Shown here in pieces: positions 26,460-36,600 of a DNA stretch of 42,744 nucleotides (position 1 is its first letter; every line of letters begins with the position of its first letter). A program made the position numbers and the translations under genes. The DNA comes from Chloroflexota bacterium (GTDB taxonomy: Bacteria; Chloroflexota; Anaerolineae; Anaerolineales; UBA11858): NCBI GenBank assembly GCA_018263575.1, contig JAANWX010000058.1:1-42744 (forward strand), read 5' to 3'. The notes beneath the pieces were generated by a model. It saw only the letters and a program-made list of their open reading frames with translations. It was not told the origin of the DNA and searched no databases.

Positions 26460-29400
26460 ATGACCACAAACGACCAAAAATCCCCCGCTTGGCTCGACCG
26501 CCTCCTCTTCACCGACATCAAAATCACCTGGGAGAGCGTCCTCTTTGCCGGAATCCTCCTCCTGGCCCTGGTCTCCCGCTTTTATGACTTGGGCGCGCGG
26601 GTCATCAGCCACGACGAGACCTCCCATGTCTACTACTCCTGGAGATTGTTCAAAGGCATGGGCTACAGCCACACCCCCATCACCCACGGCCCGCTGCAAT
26701 TTCATCTCCTGGCCTTCATCTTTTTCTTGTTGGGGGATAGCGATTTCACGTCCCGTCTTCCGGCGGCCATTTTCAGCATTGCCACCATTGCCTTTTTGTG
26801 GAAGTATCGCCGGTATTTGGGGAAATTTGGGACTCTGGCCGCGGCGGGGATGATGCTCATCTCCCCCTACATGCTTTATTATGGACGTTACGCCCGCAAC
26901 GAAGCCTTTGTGGCCCTTTTTGGTGTGGTGACCATTTGGGCTATTTTGCGTTATCTCGAAACGCGAGCGCCGCGCTACCTGTACTGGCTGACGGCGGCCA
27001 CCGTCTTGCATTTTACCGCCAAAGAGACGGCCTTCATCTATACCGCCCAGGCCATGCTCTTTTTGGGATTTTATTTCGTCTTCCAGATCACGAAGAAAGC
27101 CTGGCAAAAACCAGACTATCGCAACTTGTTCTTGGTGGCCCTCATCATCGCCGCCCTCTTCCTGGGAATCGCCCTGGTTGGGCAAAACGTCTCCGGCCCC
27201 ACGGCCCCCGCTGAGGGAGCAGCCGCTGTGGAAGAAACTTCCTTAGAGGGAACCTCTCCGGAAGAAACCGGCTCCGTCCCCTCACTGCTTACCATCACCG
27301 CCATCAGCATTGGAGGGCTTTCGCTCCTAGCCGCGCTCCTTTTTGCTATTTTCGGCTATACGTGGGAAAAACTAAAAACCCTCCCTTCCTTTAGCGCGTT
27401 GCTACTGCTGGGCACGCTGGTATTGCCGCAACTGGCCCCCTTCCCCGTGCGGCTCCTGGGATGGGACCCGACCGATTACTCGCAGGCAGGGATGCTCCGC
27501 ACCGGGATTGTGGTCGGGATTTTGGCCGCTCTGGCCATCGCCATCGGTTTGGCCTGGAATCCCAAAGAATGGTTGATCAACGCCGCCATTTTCTATGTCC
27601 CTTTCACCATCTTCTACACCACGGTATTCACCAACGGGACTGGATTCTTCACTGGCTTGGTAGGTTCCCTGGGCTATTGGATCGAGCAACAAGGCGTAGA
27701 GCGTGGCAGCCAACCCTGGTATTATTATTGGCTCATCCAGGTCCCTCTCTATGAGTATCTTCCCGCTCTCGTCAGCGCCTTCACCGTCGTTGGCGTTGGC
27801 GTCAATGGCCTCAAAAAGTTGGCCACTTTCCCGCCCGAGGAGGATGAAAATGACCTCCCGGCCCAGAAAGCGCCCGTGGCCGCCCTGCTCATCTTTTGGG
27901 CCTTCACCAGCCTAATAGCCTACACCATCGCGGGGGAAAAAATGCCCTGGCTGACGGTGCACATCGCTTTTCCCATGATTCTTCTAAGTGGCTTTGGCAT
28001 CCAAGCCCTTATTTCCCACCTCAAGTTCTCAGAATGCAAGGAAAAAAATGGATGGTTGGCAGCCTTGGTGTCTTTGGTTTTCCTGTTCGGTATCGCCAAG
28101 GTGTTGGGGGGCTTCCTGGGAACAGAGCCGCCCTTCCAGGGCAAAGAACTCGCCCAGCTTCAGAGGACGGGCATCTTTCTCACCACCCTGCTGATTACCA
28201 TTACCTCCGGGGTGGGACTCGCCTACCTCGCCAGAGAATGGGCGTGGCGCCAAGTAGCCACCATCACCTCCCTGACCTTAATCTTGATTCTAGGCGTTCT
28301 AACCACGCATACGGCAGTTCAGGCAGCGTATATCAACTATGATAACCCGACCGAATACCTGGTTTACGCGCACTCCGCGAGAGGTGTCAAGGAGGCCCTG
28401 ACCCAAATCGAAGAACTTTCGCTCCGTACCAGCGATGGCCTGGCCATGGAAGTGGCTTACGACAACTCCACCACCTACCCCTATTGGTGGTATTTGCGCA
28501 ACTACGAAAACCAATCCTATTTTGGAGAAGAGCCTACCCGCGCCCAAAGGTCAGCTCCCGTGATCTTGGCCGGCAGCAACAAATACGACAAACTAGAACC
28601 CGTGGTTGGCCAGGCGTATTACCAATTCGACTACAACCGCCTCTGGTGGCCCAATCAAGATTATTTCGGTCTCACCTGGGAACGGGTTGCCAACACCCTC
28701 ACCGATCCCGCCCTGCGCGAATCCATCTTCCAAATTTGGCTCAAACGGGACTATGCCCAATACGCCGAAATCAAAGGAAAAGACATGTCTCTCCCCAACT
28801 GGAGCCCGGCCGAGCACATGCGCCTCTACGTCCGCAAAGATATGGCCGCCAAGGTCTGGAATTACGGCACCGGCCAGGTTGACCTCGATGAACTCACCGC
28901 CGATCCCTACGAAGAAAAGGAGAAAAACTACCTCATAGACCAAACCCTCAACGGCGGATTATTCCAATCCCCCCGCGATGTGGCCGTGGCCCCCGATGGC
29001 ACCATCTACATAGCCGACTCCAGCAACCACCGCGTCGTTCACCTCTCGGCAGATGGCGAAACCCTCCACACCTGGGGCACCTTCAGCGCTCCCCAAGGGG
29101 GGGAGGGGGAAACCGCCGCGCCGGGCACCTTCAACGAGCCGTGGGGGATTGCCGTGGGTCCCGACGGTTCCGTCTACGTGGCCGACACCTGGAACCACCG
29201 GGTCCAAAAATTCACCCCGGCGGGGGATTTCGTGACCACCTGGGGACGGTTTGGCCAGGCCGAAAGCCCCGACGCCTTCTGGGGTCCCCGCGCTGTGGCC
29301 GTGGACGAGAAGGGTCACGTCTACGTCACCGATACTGGCAACAAACGAATTGCCATTTTCGACAGTGACGGGAACTTCATCACCGAGTTTGGGGAAGTCG

Positions 29401-29816
29401 GCCTGGGGCCGGGGCAATTCGACGAGCCTGTGGGCCTTGCCCTCGATGGGGAAGGCAATCTCTACGTGGCCGATACCTGGAACCAGCGCGTCCAAGTCTT
29501 CGAACCCAACGAAGATGGCTTGGCCGTGATCTACAAAACCGAGTGGGACATCATCGGCTGGTACGGGCAATCCTTAGATAACAAACCCTACCTCACCGCC
29601 AGCGAAGACGTCATTTACGTCAGTGACCCCGAAGGCTACCGGATCCTGGCCTTCTCGCCAGAAGGGGAATTCCTGCACTACTGGGGCACCTTTGGCGAAG
29701 GCCCCACCAATCTCAACCGCCCCACCGGCCTGGCCATAGACGCGGAGGGGAATGTGTGGGTGGCGGACGCGGGGAATAATCGGGTGGTGAGGTTTGATAT
29801 GTCAGGAAATCAGTAG
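26460..29816 (+). CDS. Agl23/TIGR03663-like membrane glycosyltransferase-type protein fused to NHL beta-propeller
   Basis: 1118 aa; DLGARVISHDETSHVYYSWRLFKGMGYSHTPITHGPLQFHL, multi-TM; C-terminal NHL repeats (GTIYIADSSNHRVVHL, GSVYVADTWNHRVQKF...). Confidence 0.85.
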   Translation: MTTNDQKSPAWLDRLLFTDIKITWESVLFAGILLLALVSRFYDLGARVISHDETSHVYYSWRLFKGMGYSHTPITHGPLQFHLLAFIFFLLGDSDFTSRLPAAIFSIATIAFLWKYRRYLGKFGTLAAAGMMLISPYMLYYGRYARNEAFVALFGVVTIWAILRYLETRAPRYLYWLTAATVLHFTAKETAFIYTAQAMLFLGFYFVFQITKKAWQKPDYRNLFLVALIIAALFLGIALVGQNVSGPTAPAEGAAAVEETSLEGTSPEETGSVPSLLTITAISIGGLSLLAALLFAIFGYTWEKLKTLPSFSALLLLGTLVLPQLAPFPVRLLGWDPTDYSQAGMLRTGIVVGILAALAIAIGLAWNPKEWLINAAIFYVPFTIFYTTVFTNGTGFFTGLVGSLGYWIEQQGVERGSQPWYYYWLIQVPLYEYLPALVSAFTVVGVGVNGLKKLATFPPEEDENDLPAQKAPVAALLIFWAFTSLIAYTIAGEKMPWLTVHIAFPMILLSGFGIQALISHLKFSECKEKNGWLAALVSLVFLFGIAKVLGGFLGTEPPFQGKELAQLQRTGIFLTTLLITITSGVGLAYLAREWAWRQVATITSLTLILILGVLTTHTAVQAAYINYDNPTEYLVYAHSARGVKEALTQIEELSLRTSDGLAMEVAYDNSTTYPYWWYLRNYENQSYFGEEPTRAQRSAPVILAGSNKYDKLEPVVGQAYYQFDYNRLWWPNQDYFGLTWERVANTLTDPALRESIFQIWLKRDYAQYAEIKGKDMSLPNWSPAEHMRLYVRKDMAAKVWNYGTGQVDLDELTADPYEEKEKNYLIDQTLNGGLFQSPRDVAVAPDGTIYIADSSNHRVVHLSADGETLHTWGTFSAPQGGEGETAAPGTFNEPWGIAVGPDGSVYVADTWNHRVQKFTPAGDFVTTWGRFGQAESPDAFWGPRAVAVDEKGHVYVTDTGNKRIAIFDSDGNFITEFGEVGLGPGQFDEPVGLALDGEGNLYVADTWNQRVQVFEPNEDGLAVIYKTEWDIIGWYGQSLDNKPYLTASEDVIYVSDPEGYRILAFSPEGEFLHYWGTFGEGPTNLNRPTGLAIDAEGNVWVADAGNNRVVRFDMSGNQ

Positions 29817-29846
29817 ATCAGGGAGCAGGGGTGCAGGGGGAGAGGT

Positions 29847-29891
29847 AAAAAAAGACTTCCGAAGTTTCAAAAACTTCGGAAGTCTTTTTTT
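29847..29891. terminator. Bidirectional terminator, 21-bp perfect stem
   Basis: AAAAAAAGACTTCCGAAGTTT-CAA-AAACTTCGGAAGTCTTTTTTT. Confidence 0.92.
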
Positions 29892-29921
29892 AGGTCACCG
29901 TTCTAAATAATACCCCTTCAT

Positions 29922-30071
29922 CTATTTTGCCATTTGTCTTGCCTGTGTTAACGCTTGATCGCACAAGCTATCACTAATCCACAATTCTGGGCGAGATTTG
30001 ATGATTTCGATTAACCATTGTCCCAATTTACCCAGATAAATCAACGGGGTGGCATTGCTGACTACTATCAC
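29922..30071 (-). pseudogene. Internally deleted DUF3368 (PIN-like) toxin remnant
   Basis: 49-aa ORF from GTG: VIVVSNATPLIYLGKLGQWLIEIIKSRPELWISDSLCDQALTQARQMAK; N- and C-terminal family motifs with the middle missing. Confidence 0.7.
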
Positions 30072-30331
30072 GCCAATTCCTCACGCAATGTCTCTGGATC
30101 CATTTGGGGGTGTACGCCTTGGAGGGCAGCTTAGTGGATCATTTCTCGTAAGGACACTTTTGCTAAATGCGCTGCCTTCCAGATAGAGACATTTCCCTGC
30201 TTGAAAAGGGTAAGGCTTTGGCGCATTTCCAACTCTCGCAAGCCTAACTGGAGCAACTCGTCAAGCATTTCGCTATAGGGAGTCAATTGTTCAGAAAAAT
30301 CATTGGACACTGCAATTCTTAGAGTTTGCAT
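30068..30331 (-). pseudogene. UPF0175-family antitoxin with in-frame TAA stop
   Basis: MQTLRIAVSNDFSEQL...KVSLREMIH*AALQGVHPQMDPETLREELA*; intact frame continues after the stop and overlaps the toxin start. Confidence 0.7.
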
Positions 30332-30462
30332 TTTGTTTCTCCAGACATATATTTATAATGTTTTTTTTACTTCCACATTGTATCTTTCTCTAAATTAAGT
30401 ATACGTCTAATATTGGCAGGTGTCAATCTGGGCAGGGTCGGGTATCAGGCACCAGGGGGGCA

Positions 30463-30554
30463 TTCCCCGCGCTCGAGATGGATAGGCACTAGCCCATGGG
30501 TTTGCTCTACGGTGTACAGCCCATAGGCTAGTGCGTGCCGTAGGCAACACCGTA
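30463..30554. repeat. Hairpin-module island carrying an exact second copy of the 7931-7980 module
   Basis: CTCTACGGTGTACAGCCCATAGGCTAGTGCGTGCCGTAGGCAACACCGTA at 30505-30554, identical over 50 bp; upstream GCACTAGCCCATGGG pairs with CCCATAGGCTAGTGC. Confidence 0.85.
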
Positions 30555-30591
30555 TATCCGTCGGGGTGTCGGGGTAGGGGGGAGACGGGGA

Positions 30592-30648
30592 GATGTGCGT
30601 TGCACCTTCTTTCGGGTGCATACCCAGAGGGCATAATAATTGCACATC
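30592..30648. repeat. Palindromic element with ATACCCAGAGGGCATAATAATTGCAC motif, copy 2
   Basis: GATGTGCGTTGCACCTTCTTTCGGGTGCATACCCAGAGGGCATAATAATTGCACATC. Confidence 0.8.
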
Positions 30649-30662
30649 GAATCATGTTAAAT

Positions 30663-30742
30663 CAAATCCTGGGGTAGGAGGCCAACCGAGTTGGCGGGGG
30701 TTGGGTGGTAAATCCGCCCAATGCGATTGGGCTTGCTACCCG
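30663..30742. repeat. Nested hairpin cluster
   Basis: Outer GGGTAG..CTACCC; inner GCCAACCGAGTTGGC and GCCCAATGCGATTGGGC; partly shared with 17405-17490. Confidence 0.75.
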
Positions 30743-30971
30743 TCTAAGCATCGTTCACTGTCCATTGATCACTGTTCACTAGTCACAAATCACTGCCCCC
30801 TGTCCCCGCATTTCATTATTTTCATCACCAACAGGCAAAAACCCTGCGTGGTATAATTTCCTCGCATTGGAGCAAGTTGAACTTGGTTGTATGGAGGAAT
30901 CCGTCAACCAAGTTTCCTTGTCTATATATCCCTGGTGATAGCTTAAACTGAGAACGGGAGAAACACAAATC

Positions 30972-32108
30972 ATGAAATTACACGAGTACATATCCAAAAG
31001 AATATTCGCCGAGTATGGCGTTGCCATCCCCAAAGGAGAAGTAGCGACCACGCCCACCGAGGCTAAGCAAATTGCGGAAGACTTGGGTGGGCGCGTTGTC
31101 GTTAAAGCCCAGATTCTGGTTGGGGGGCGGGGAAAGGCCGGGGGCATCCACCTGGCGGAATCCCCCGCAGAGGCTACAGAGCACGCTTTCGACATCTTAG
31201 GCATGGAGATCAAAGGCCTGCCAGTCCGAAAGGTTCTCATCGATGAAGCGGCAGATATTAAAAGCGAGATTTACCTGGGCATCACCAATGATCGTGCGGC
31301 CCGGAAACCGGTCATGATGGCTTCTGCCTCGGGCGGGGTGGATATTGAAGAAGTAGCCCAGAAGACCCCCGAAAAAATCATTAAGGTACACATTGATCCC
31401 CTGATGGGCCTGCAAAACTATCAAGCCCGTGACCTGGCCGCCGGGATTGACCTGCCACGTGACCTTTGGCGTGGTTTTGGGAAAATTGCTTGCGGACTTT
31501 GGAAAGTTTACCTGGAAAGCGACGCTACTTTAGCAGAGATCAATCCCTTGGTTATCACGGCTGAAAACAGATTATTGGCCGTGGATGGCAAGATGGTTTT
31601 GGACGATAATGCCCTGTTCCGCCATCCGGACCTGGCGGAGATGCGTGACCTAGACCTGGAGGAGGAGGCCGAAATCAAGGCCAGAGAAAACGGGCTTTCC
31701 TATATTAAGCTTGACGGCGACATCGGCTGTATGGTCAACGGAGCGGGGCTGGCGATGACCACCATGGACATTATCAAGTTGTTCGGCGGAGAACCGGCCA
31801 ATTTCCTGGATATTGGAGGTGGGGCCAGCGCAAAAAAGGTCGCCTCCGCCCTGCGCATCATTCTCTCTGACCCCAGTGTGAAGGCCGTTCTTTTCAATAT
31901 TTTTGGCGGTATCACGCGGTGTGATCTGGTAGCCCAAGGCATCTTGGACGCTCTGAAAGGAATAGACACTGAAGTTCCTATGGTCGTGCGCCTGGTGGGC
32001 ACAAATGCCAAAGAAGGGCGCCAACTTTTAGCCAATGCCGAGATGGAAACCGCGGAGACCCTGGCCGACGCGGCCCGGAAGGCTGTAGCTGCAGCCGTGC
32101 CTGCTTAA
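30972..32108 (+). CDS. sucC: Succinyl-CoA synthetase (ADP-forming) beta subunit; last 3 codons and stop supplied by a MITE
   Basis: [27 protein letters not shown]...[16 protein letters not shown]...[16 protein letters not shown]. Confidence 0.95.
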   Translation: MKLHEYISKRIFAEYGVAIPKGEVATTPTEAKQIAEDLGGRVVVKAQILVGGRGKAGGIHLAESPAEATEHAFDILGMEIKGLPVRKVLIDEAADIKSEIYLGITNDRAARKPVMMASASGGVDIEEVAQKTPEKIIKVHIDPLMGLQNYQARDLAAGIDLPRDLWRGFGKIACGLWKVYLESDATLAEINPLVITAENRLLAVDGKMVLDDNALFRHPDLAEMRDLDLEEEAEIKARENGLSYIKLDGDIGCMVNGAGLAMTTMDIIKLFGGEPANFLDIGGGASAKKVASALRIILSDPSVKAVLFNIFGGITRCDLVAQGILDALKGIDTEVPMVVRLVGTNAKEGRQLLANAEMETAETLADAARKAVAAAVPA

Positions 32109-32283
32109 TATGCTGGTGGTGTAGCCGGGGTTTCTACGCCGCGCCGTGCGGGCCTGTGGCCACTAGCCAAGGGCTGTACACCGTAGGCGCACAACGTAAC
32201 CCCGTGGGCGCGAGATATCGTCCCCCTCCGGGGATGCTGCGCGAAAATCTCGACTACAGACCACTACCATTTTGAGCAATTAC
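32097..32283. mobile_element. MITE copy 2 (187 bp) with 8-bp target-site duplication CTGCAGCC
   Basis: CTGCAGCC at 32089-32096 and 32284-32291 flank GTGCCTGCTTAATATGCTGGTGGTGTAGCC...CTACAGACCACTACCATTTTGAGCAATTAC. Confidence 0.9.
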
Positions 32284-32323
32284 CTGCAGCCTAAGTGTAA
32301 TCCTCAGTGGAGATAATTTTGCT

Positions 32324-33184
32324 ATGAGTATTCTCGTAAATAAAAACACACGTTTATTAGTACAAGGTATAACGGGCCGCGAAGGTCTATTTCATACTGA
32401 ACAAATGGCCGCCTACGGCACCAATATTGTGGCCGGCGTCACCCCCGGGAAAGGCGGAGCATGGGTCTTGGGTGGGAAGGTCCCCGTTTTCGACTCGGTC
32501 CGAATGGCCCGGGAAGCCACCGGCGCCAACACGTCCGTGATCTTCGTCCCCTCCCGATTTGCCGCTGATGCCATATTCGAAGCCGCTGACGCCGGGATTG
32601 AATTGATCATTGCCATTACCGAGGGCGTTCCCGTTCAGGATATGATGCGCGTTCGGAATTACCTGGACCAAAAAAATGTTCGCCTGGTAGGCCCCAACTG
32701 TCCCGGTATCCTTACCCCCGGTGAGGCCAAAGTGGGTATCATCCCTGGGAATATTGCCATTCCCGGCAACGTGGGCGTGGTATCCCGCTCCGGGACCTTG
32801 ACCTATGAGGTGCTTTATGCCCTTAAGAACTTGGATATGGGTGTTAGCACTTGCGTTGGTATCGGAGGTGACCCTGTCAATGGTACGAACTTTATTGACA
32901 CCTTACGCTTATTCGAGGTTGATTCCCAAACAGAAAAAGTTGTCTTGATTGGTGAGATTGGCGGTAGCGACGAAGAAGAAGCGGCCACTTTCATAGCCAG
33001 CCAGATGAGCAAACCGGTCGCTGCTTTCATCGCTGGGCAAACCGCTCCCCCTGGAAAGCGCATGGGGCATGCGGGGGCCATTGTTCAAGGCGGAACGGGT
33101 TTGGCAGAAGATAAAATCAGGGCCCTCGAAGAGGTTGGCGTAAAGGTCGCAAAACATCCAGAAGAAATTCCTTCGCTGCTATAA
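32324..33184 (+). CDS. sucD: Succinyl-CoA synthetase (ADP-forming) alpha subunit
   Basis: [45 protein letters not shown]...[12 protein letters not shown]. Confidence 0.95.
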   Translation: MSILVNKNTRLLVQGITGREGLFHTEQMAAYGTNIVAGVTPGKGGAWVLGGKVPVFDSVRMAREATGANTSVIFVPSRFAADAIFEAADAGIELIIAITEGVPVQDMMRVRNYLDQKNVRLVGPNCPGILTPGEAKVGIIPGNIAIPGNVGVVSRSGTLTYEVLYALKNLDMGVSTCVGIGGDPVNGTNFIDTLRLFEVDSQTEKVVLIGEIGGSDEEEAATFIASQMSKPVAAFIAGQTAPPGKRMGHAGAIVQGGTGLAEDKIRALEEVGVKVAKHPEEIPSLL

Positions 33185-33271
33185 AGGGCTGTCCAAAAAT
33201 AACGCTGTAGGGCAGGTTTTCGCGTAGCATACCTGAAGAGGTACAATACCCGCCACTGGGGAGCTTAAAAC

Positions 33272-33303
33272 AAAAAGTCTGCCTTGACCGAGGCAGACTT
33301 TTT
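33272..33303. terminator. Bidirectional terminator between convergent sucD and acpP
   Basis: AAAAAGTCTGCCTTGACCGAGGCAGACTTTTT. Confidence 0.9.
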
Positions 33304-33330
33304 ATGTTGTCAAGCAAGCAGAAGAGTGGA

Positions 33331-33564
33331 CTACATCTTCTTCTCAACAAACTGGGCTGCTTCTCCAACAGTGGTAATTTCTTGTGCTTCTTCGTCAGAG
33401 ATCTCGCCGCCAAATTTGTCTTCGAATTCCATGATCAATTCAACCAAATCCAACGAATCTGCGCCCAAATCTTCCCGAAAGCGTGCTTCAGGGGTCACTT
33501 TTTCAGGGTCTATAGCCAAAAGGTCTACGATAATATCCTGTACTTCTTTTAATACATCAGCCAT
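33331..33564 (-). CDS. acpP: Acyl carrier protein
   Basis: 77 aa; [45 protein letters not shown]. Confidence 0.94.
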   Translation of the reverse strand: MADVLKEVQDIIVDLLAIDPEKVTPEARFREDLGADSLDLVELIMEFEDKFGGEISDEEAQEITTVGEAAQFVEKKM

Positions 33565-33663
33565 AAAATTTTCTCCTTTGATAAAAATCAGGGCGTAAAA
33601 TCAGGGTCAATAGAATAGTATCACAAAATTGAATATTTTACCATAATAAACCAGACCGATCTT

Positions 33664-36600
33664 CTACCGTCGCCCCAGCTTTAACAAGCCGGAGGCCATT
33701 CGGGGGGCTTGGGTTTGGCTATCTTCTTTACCAAAGCTAATTACTTCACCATCCTCAGTGATGGCTTCAATGGATAGCCCAAGGCTTTGCATTTCGCGGA
33801 CGAGCACATGGAAGGAGGCTGGTACGCCAATACCTTCAATGGGTTCACCTTTGACAATGGCCTCATAGGCTTTGACACGGCCCACTACATCATCCGATTT
33901 TATGGTCAACATTTCCTGTAAGGTGTGAGCAGCGCCGTAAGCTTCGAGAGCCCAAACTTCCATCTCTCCAAAGCGCTGGCCGCCGAATTGAGCCTTTCCG
34001 CCTAGTGGTTGTTGGGTGACCAAACTATAGGGTCCAGTCGAACGTGCGTGAACCTTGTCTTCGACTAAGTGGTGAAGCTTTAGGATGTTCATAACACCCA
34101 CCGTAACAGGATGATCATAAAGTTGGCCGGTTCTACCATCGCGCAGCATTTGCTTGCCAAAAGTGGGAAGAGGCGTTCTTGTGCTTTCGGCCACTTCACG
34201 AGCCTTCACACGAAGGTCTTCCAAGGACATATCTTTTAAATCATCTTGTACGTCTTCCTTTGTTTCCGCAACCCATATTTCTAAACAAGCTTTAAGGGCG
34301 TGCTCATCTTGCGCATCGCGTTTCGTAACGGGGATTTCAGCATCCTCGAAGAAAAGAATTTTATCGGGATCATACCCCTTTTCTTGGAGCCATTCACGCA
34401 AAACAACTCGCCGGGCGTAATTCTTGTTGCTAGCCAGCTCGTATGCGTCATAGCCCTTACCGCTCATAGATTCCTCGAGGTACAAACGTCGCACTTCATC
34501 TTCATCGAAGATATCTTCAGGATCATAATCATATTGGTTAAGCCATTCCCAGGCTTGTACCATGATCTCGTTCCAGGCTTTATCCATCATCCAAGCACGC
34601 GCTAACTCGGCCTCGATTTCGTCTTCAGTAGCCCCATCGAAAACGGGGGTAATGGCCCGGAATCCCAATTGGGAGGCTGCCCAACCAAGATGCGCCTCTA
34701 GTACCTGTCCAATATTCATGCGTCCAGGAACGCCTGTGGGACTAAGGAGCATATCCACCGGGGTGCCATCTTCCAAATAGGGCATATCTTCTGCAGGAAC
34801 AACCGTTGAAATAACGCCTTTGTTACCATGCCGGTTAGCAACCTTATCACCCTCCGTTATACGACGCCGTTGAGCAACGAAGATGCGCACCATCTTCTCG
34901 ACACCAGCAGAAAGATCTGCATTATCTTCCCGGGTGAAAACTTGCACTTCAATGACCTTCCCGCGTTCTCCGTGCGGCATTCGCAAAGAAGTATCCCTTA
35001 CATCTCGTGACTTTTCTCCAAAGATAGCTCGTAGCAAACGTTCTTCCGGTGAAAGCTCTTTTTCACCCTTGGGAGAAATTTTGCCAACCAAGATGTCTTT
35101 CGGGCCTACTTCAGCGCCAACACGAATAATGCCCTCTTCGTCTAAATCCTTAAGGGCATCTTCGCCAACATTAGGAATATCACGGGTGATTTCCTCTGCG
35201 CCTAGGCGCGTGTCACGAGATTCAACCTCATGTTCCTCAATGTGAATCGAGGTATATATATCATTTTCAATGAGATGCTCAGATATCACTACTGAGTCCT
35301 CGAAGTTTGCGCCCTCCCATGACAAGAAAGCGATTACTACGTTTTGTCCCAAAGCCAAATTACCGTCTACGGTTGAAGAAGAGTCAGCAAGGACATCGTT
35401 TTTATGAACAATTTGTCCTTTACTAACAATGGGGCGTTGATCGATGCAGGTGCTTTGGTTAGAACGTTGATATTTCCACAAAGAATACTCTTTGATCACA
35501 CCTTCTGAATTACGAATGGTGACTTTATCTCCGACGACAGAAATGACTTCTCCATCCTCTTCAGCGGAGAGCACCTGGCCAGAGTCAATAGCGGCGGGGT
35601 GTTCAATCCCCGTAGACGCCATGGGGATATCAGGTTTCAACAATGGCACGCCTTGGGCTTGCATGTTCGCGCCCATTAAAGTTCGGTTAGCGTCATCGTG
35701 AGACAGGAAAGGGATCAAGGCCGCGCTGATACCAATAATCTGATTGGGGGCCACGTCCATGTAGTCAATCTCTGAAGGCCTGAAAAAGTCAAATCCTAAA
35801 CGGTGCCGAGCAGAGATGCGGTCTTCAACAAATTCATAATGTTCATTGAGGGTCGAGTTACCTTGGGCGATGACGAAACGATCCTCAGCGTCCGCGGCGA
35901 GGTACACTGAATCTTCTGAGACATAAGGCCGAACTGGTACTTCCTCTACGCCGGCCTTTTGCATCGCCTTGGCCATTTTTTTGCTGACACGTTCACCCTC
36001 TTCGGCGATGACTTTGTCCGTTTTTGGGTTCTTGACGGTTTCTCGAAGCTGACAGCCAACAAGTTCAGGATTATCGGGAGGGAGGGTTTTGTAGACTTTG
36101 CGATAGGGAGTCTCAATGAAGCCATAATCGTTCACTTCGGCGTAACAAGCGAAACGTCCTATGAGGCCAATGTTGGGTCCCTCAGGCGTTTCAATGGGGC
36201 AGATTCTACCGTAGTGGGATTGGTGAACGTCACGCACGTCAAAACCCGCTCGCTGCCGATGTAGGCCGCCTGGGCCTAAGGCTGAAAGGGTGCGCTTATG
36301 CCTCAACTCCGAAAGGGGGTTCGTCTGGTCCATGAACTGCGAAAGTTGGCTCGATCCGAAGAACTCCCGCATAGAAGCCACAACTGGCCGAACATTGACC
36401 AAAGAGACGGGGGACATTTTTTGTCTACCACGGAGGGACATCCTTTCTCGAATCACTCTTTCCATGCGTCGGAAACCAACCCGGAGCTTATTTTGGATCA
36501 ACTCGTCCACGGTCTTTATGCGCCGGTTCCCCAAATGGTCGATATCATCCGGGTCTTCCATTCGATTATTGATCTGAATCAGTCGATACACCAGGTGATA

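Noticed and set aside
26448-27185. 245-aa minus-strand ORF opposite the Agl23-like gene
   Set aside because: Shadow ORF in GC-rich coding sequence (GxEE/DEGHQE-rich); the plus-strand gene is clearly real.
30407-30655. 82-aa and 66-aa minus-strand ORFs
   Set aside because: Composed of hairpin repeats also found at 7931 and 17517 (shared TSLWAVHR peptide); no coding character.
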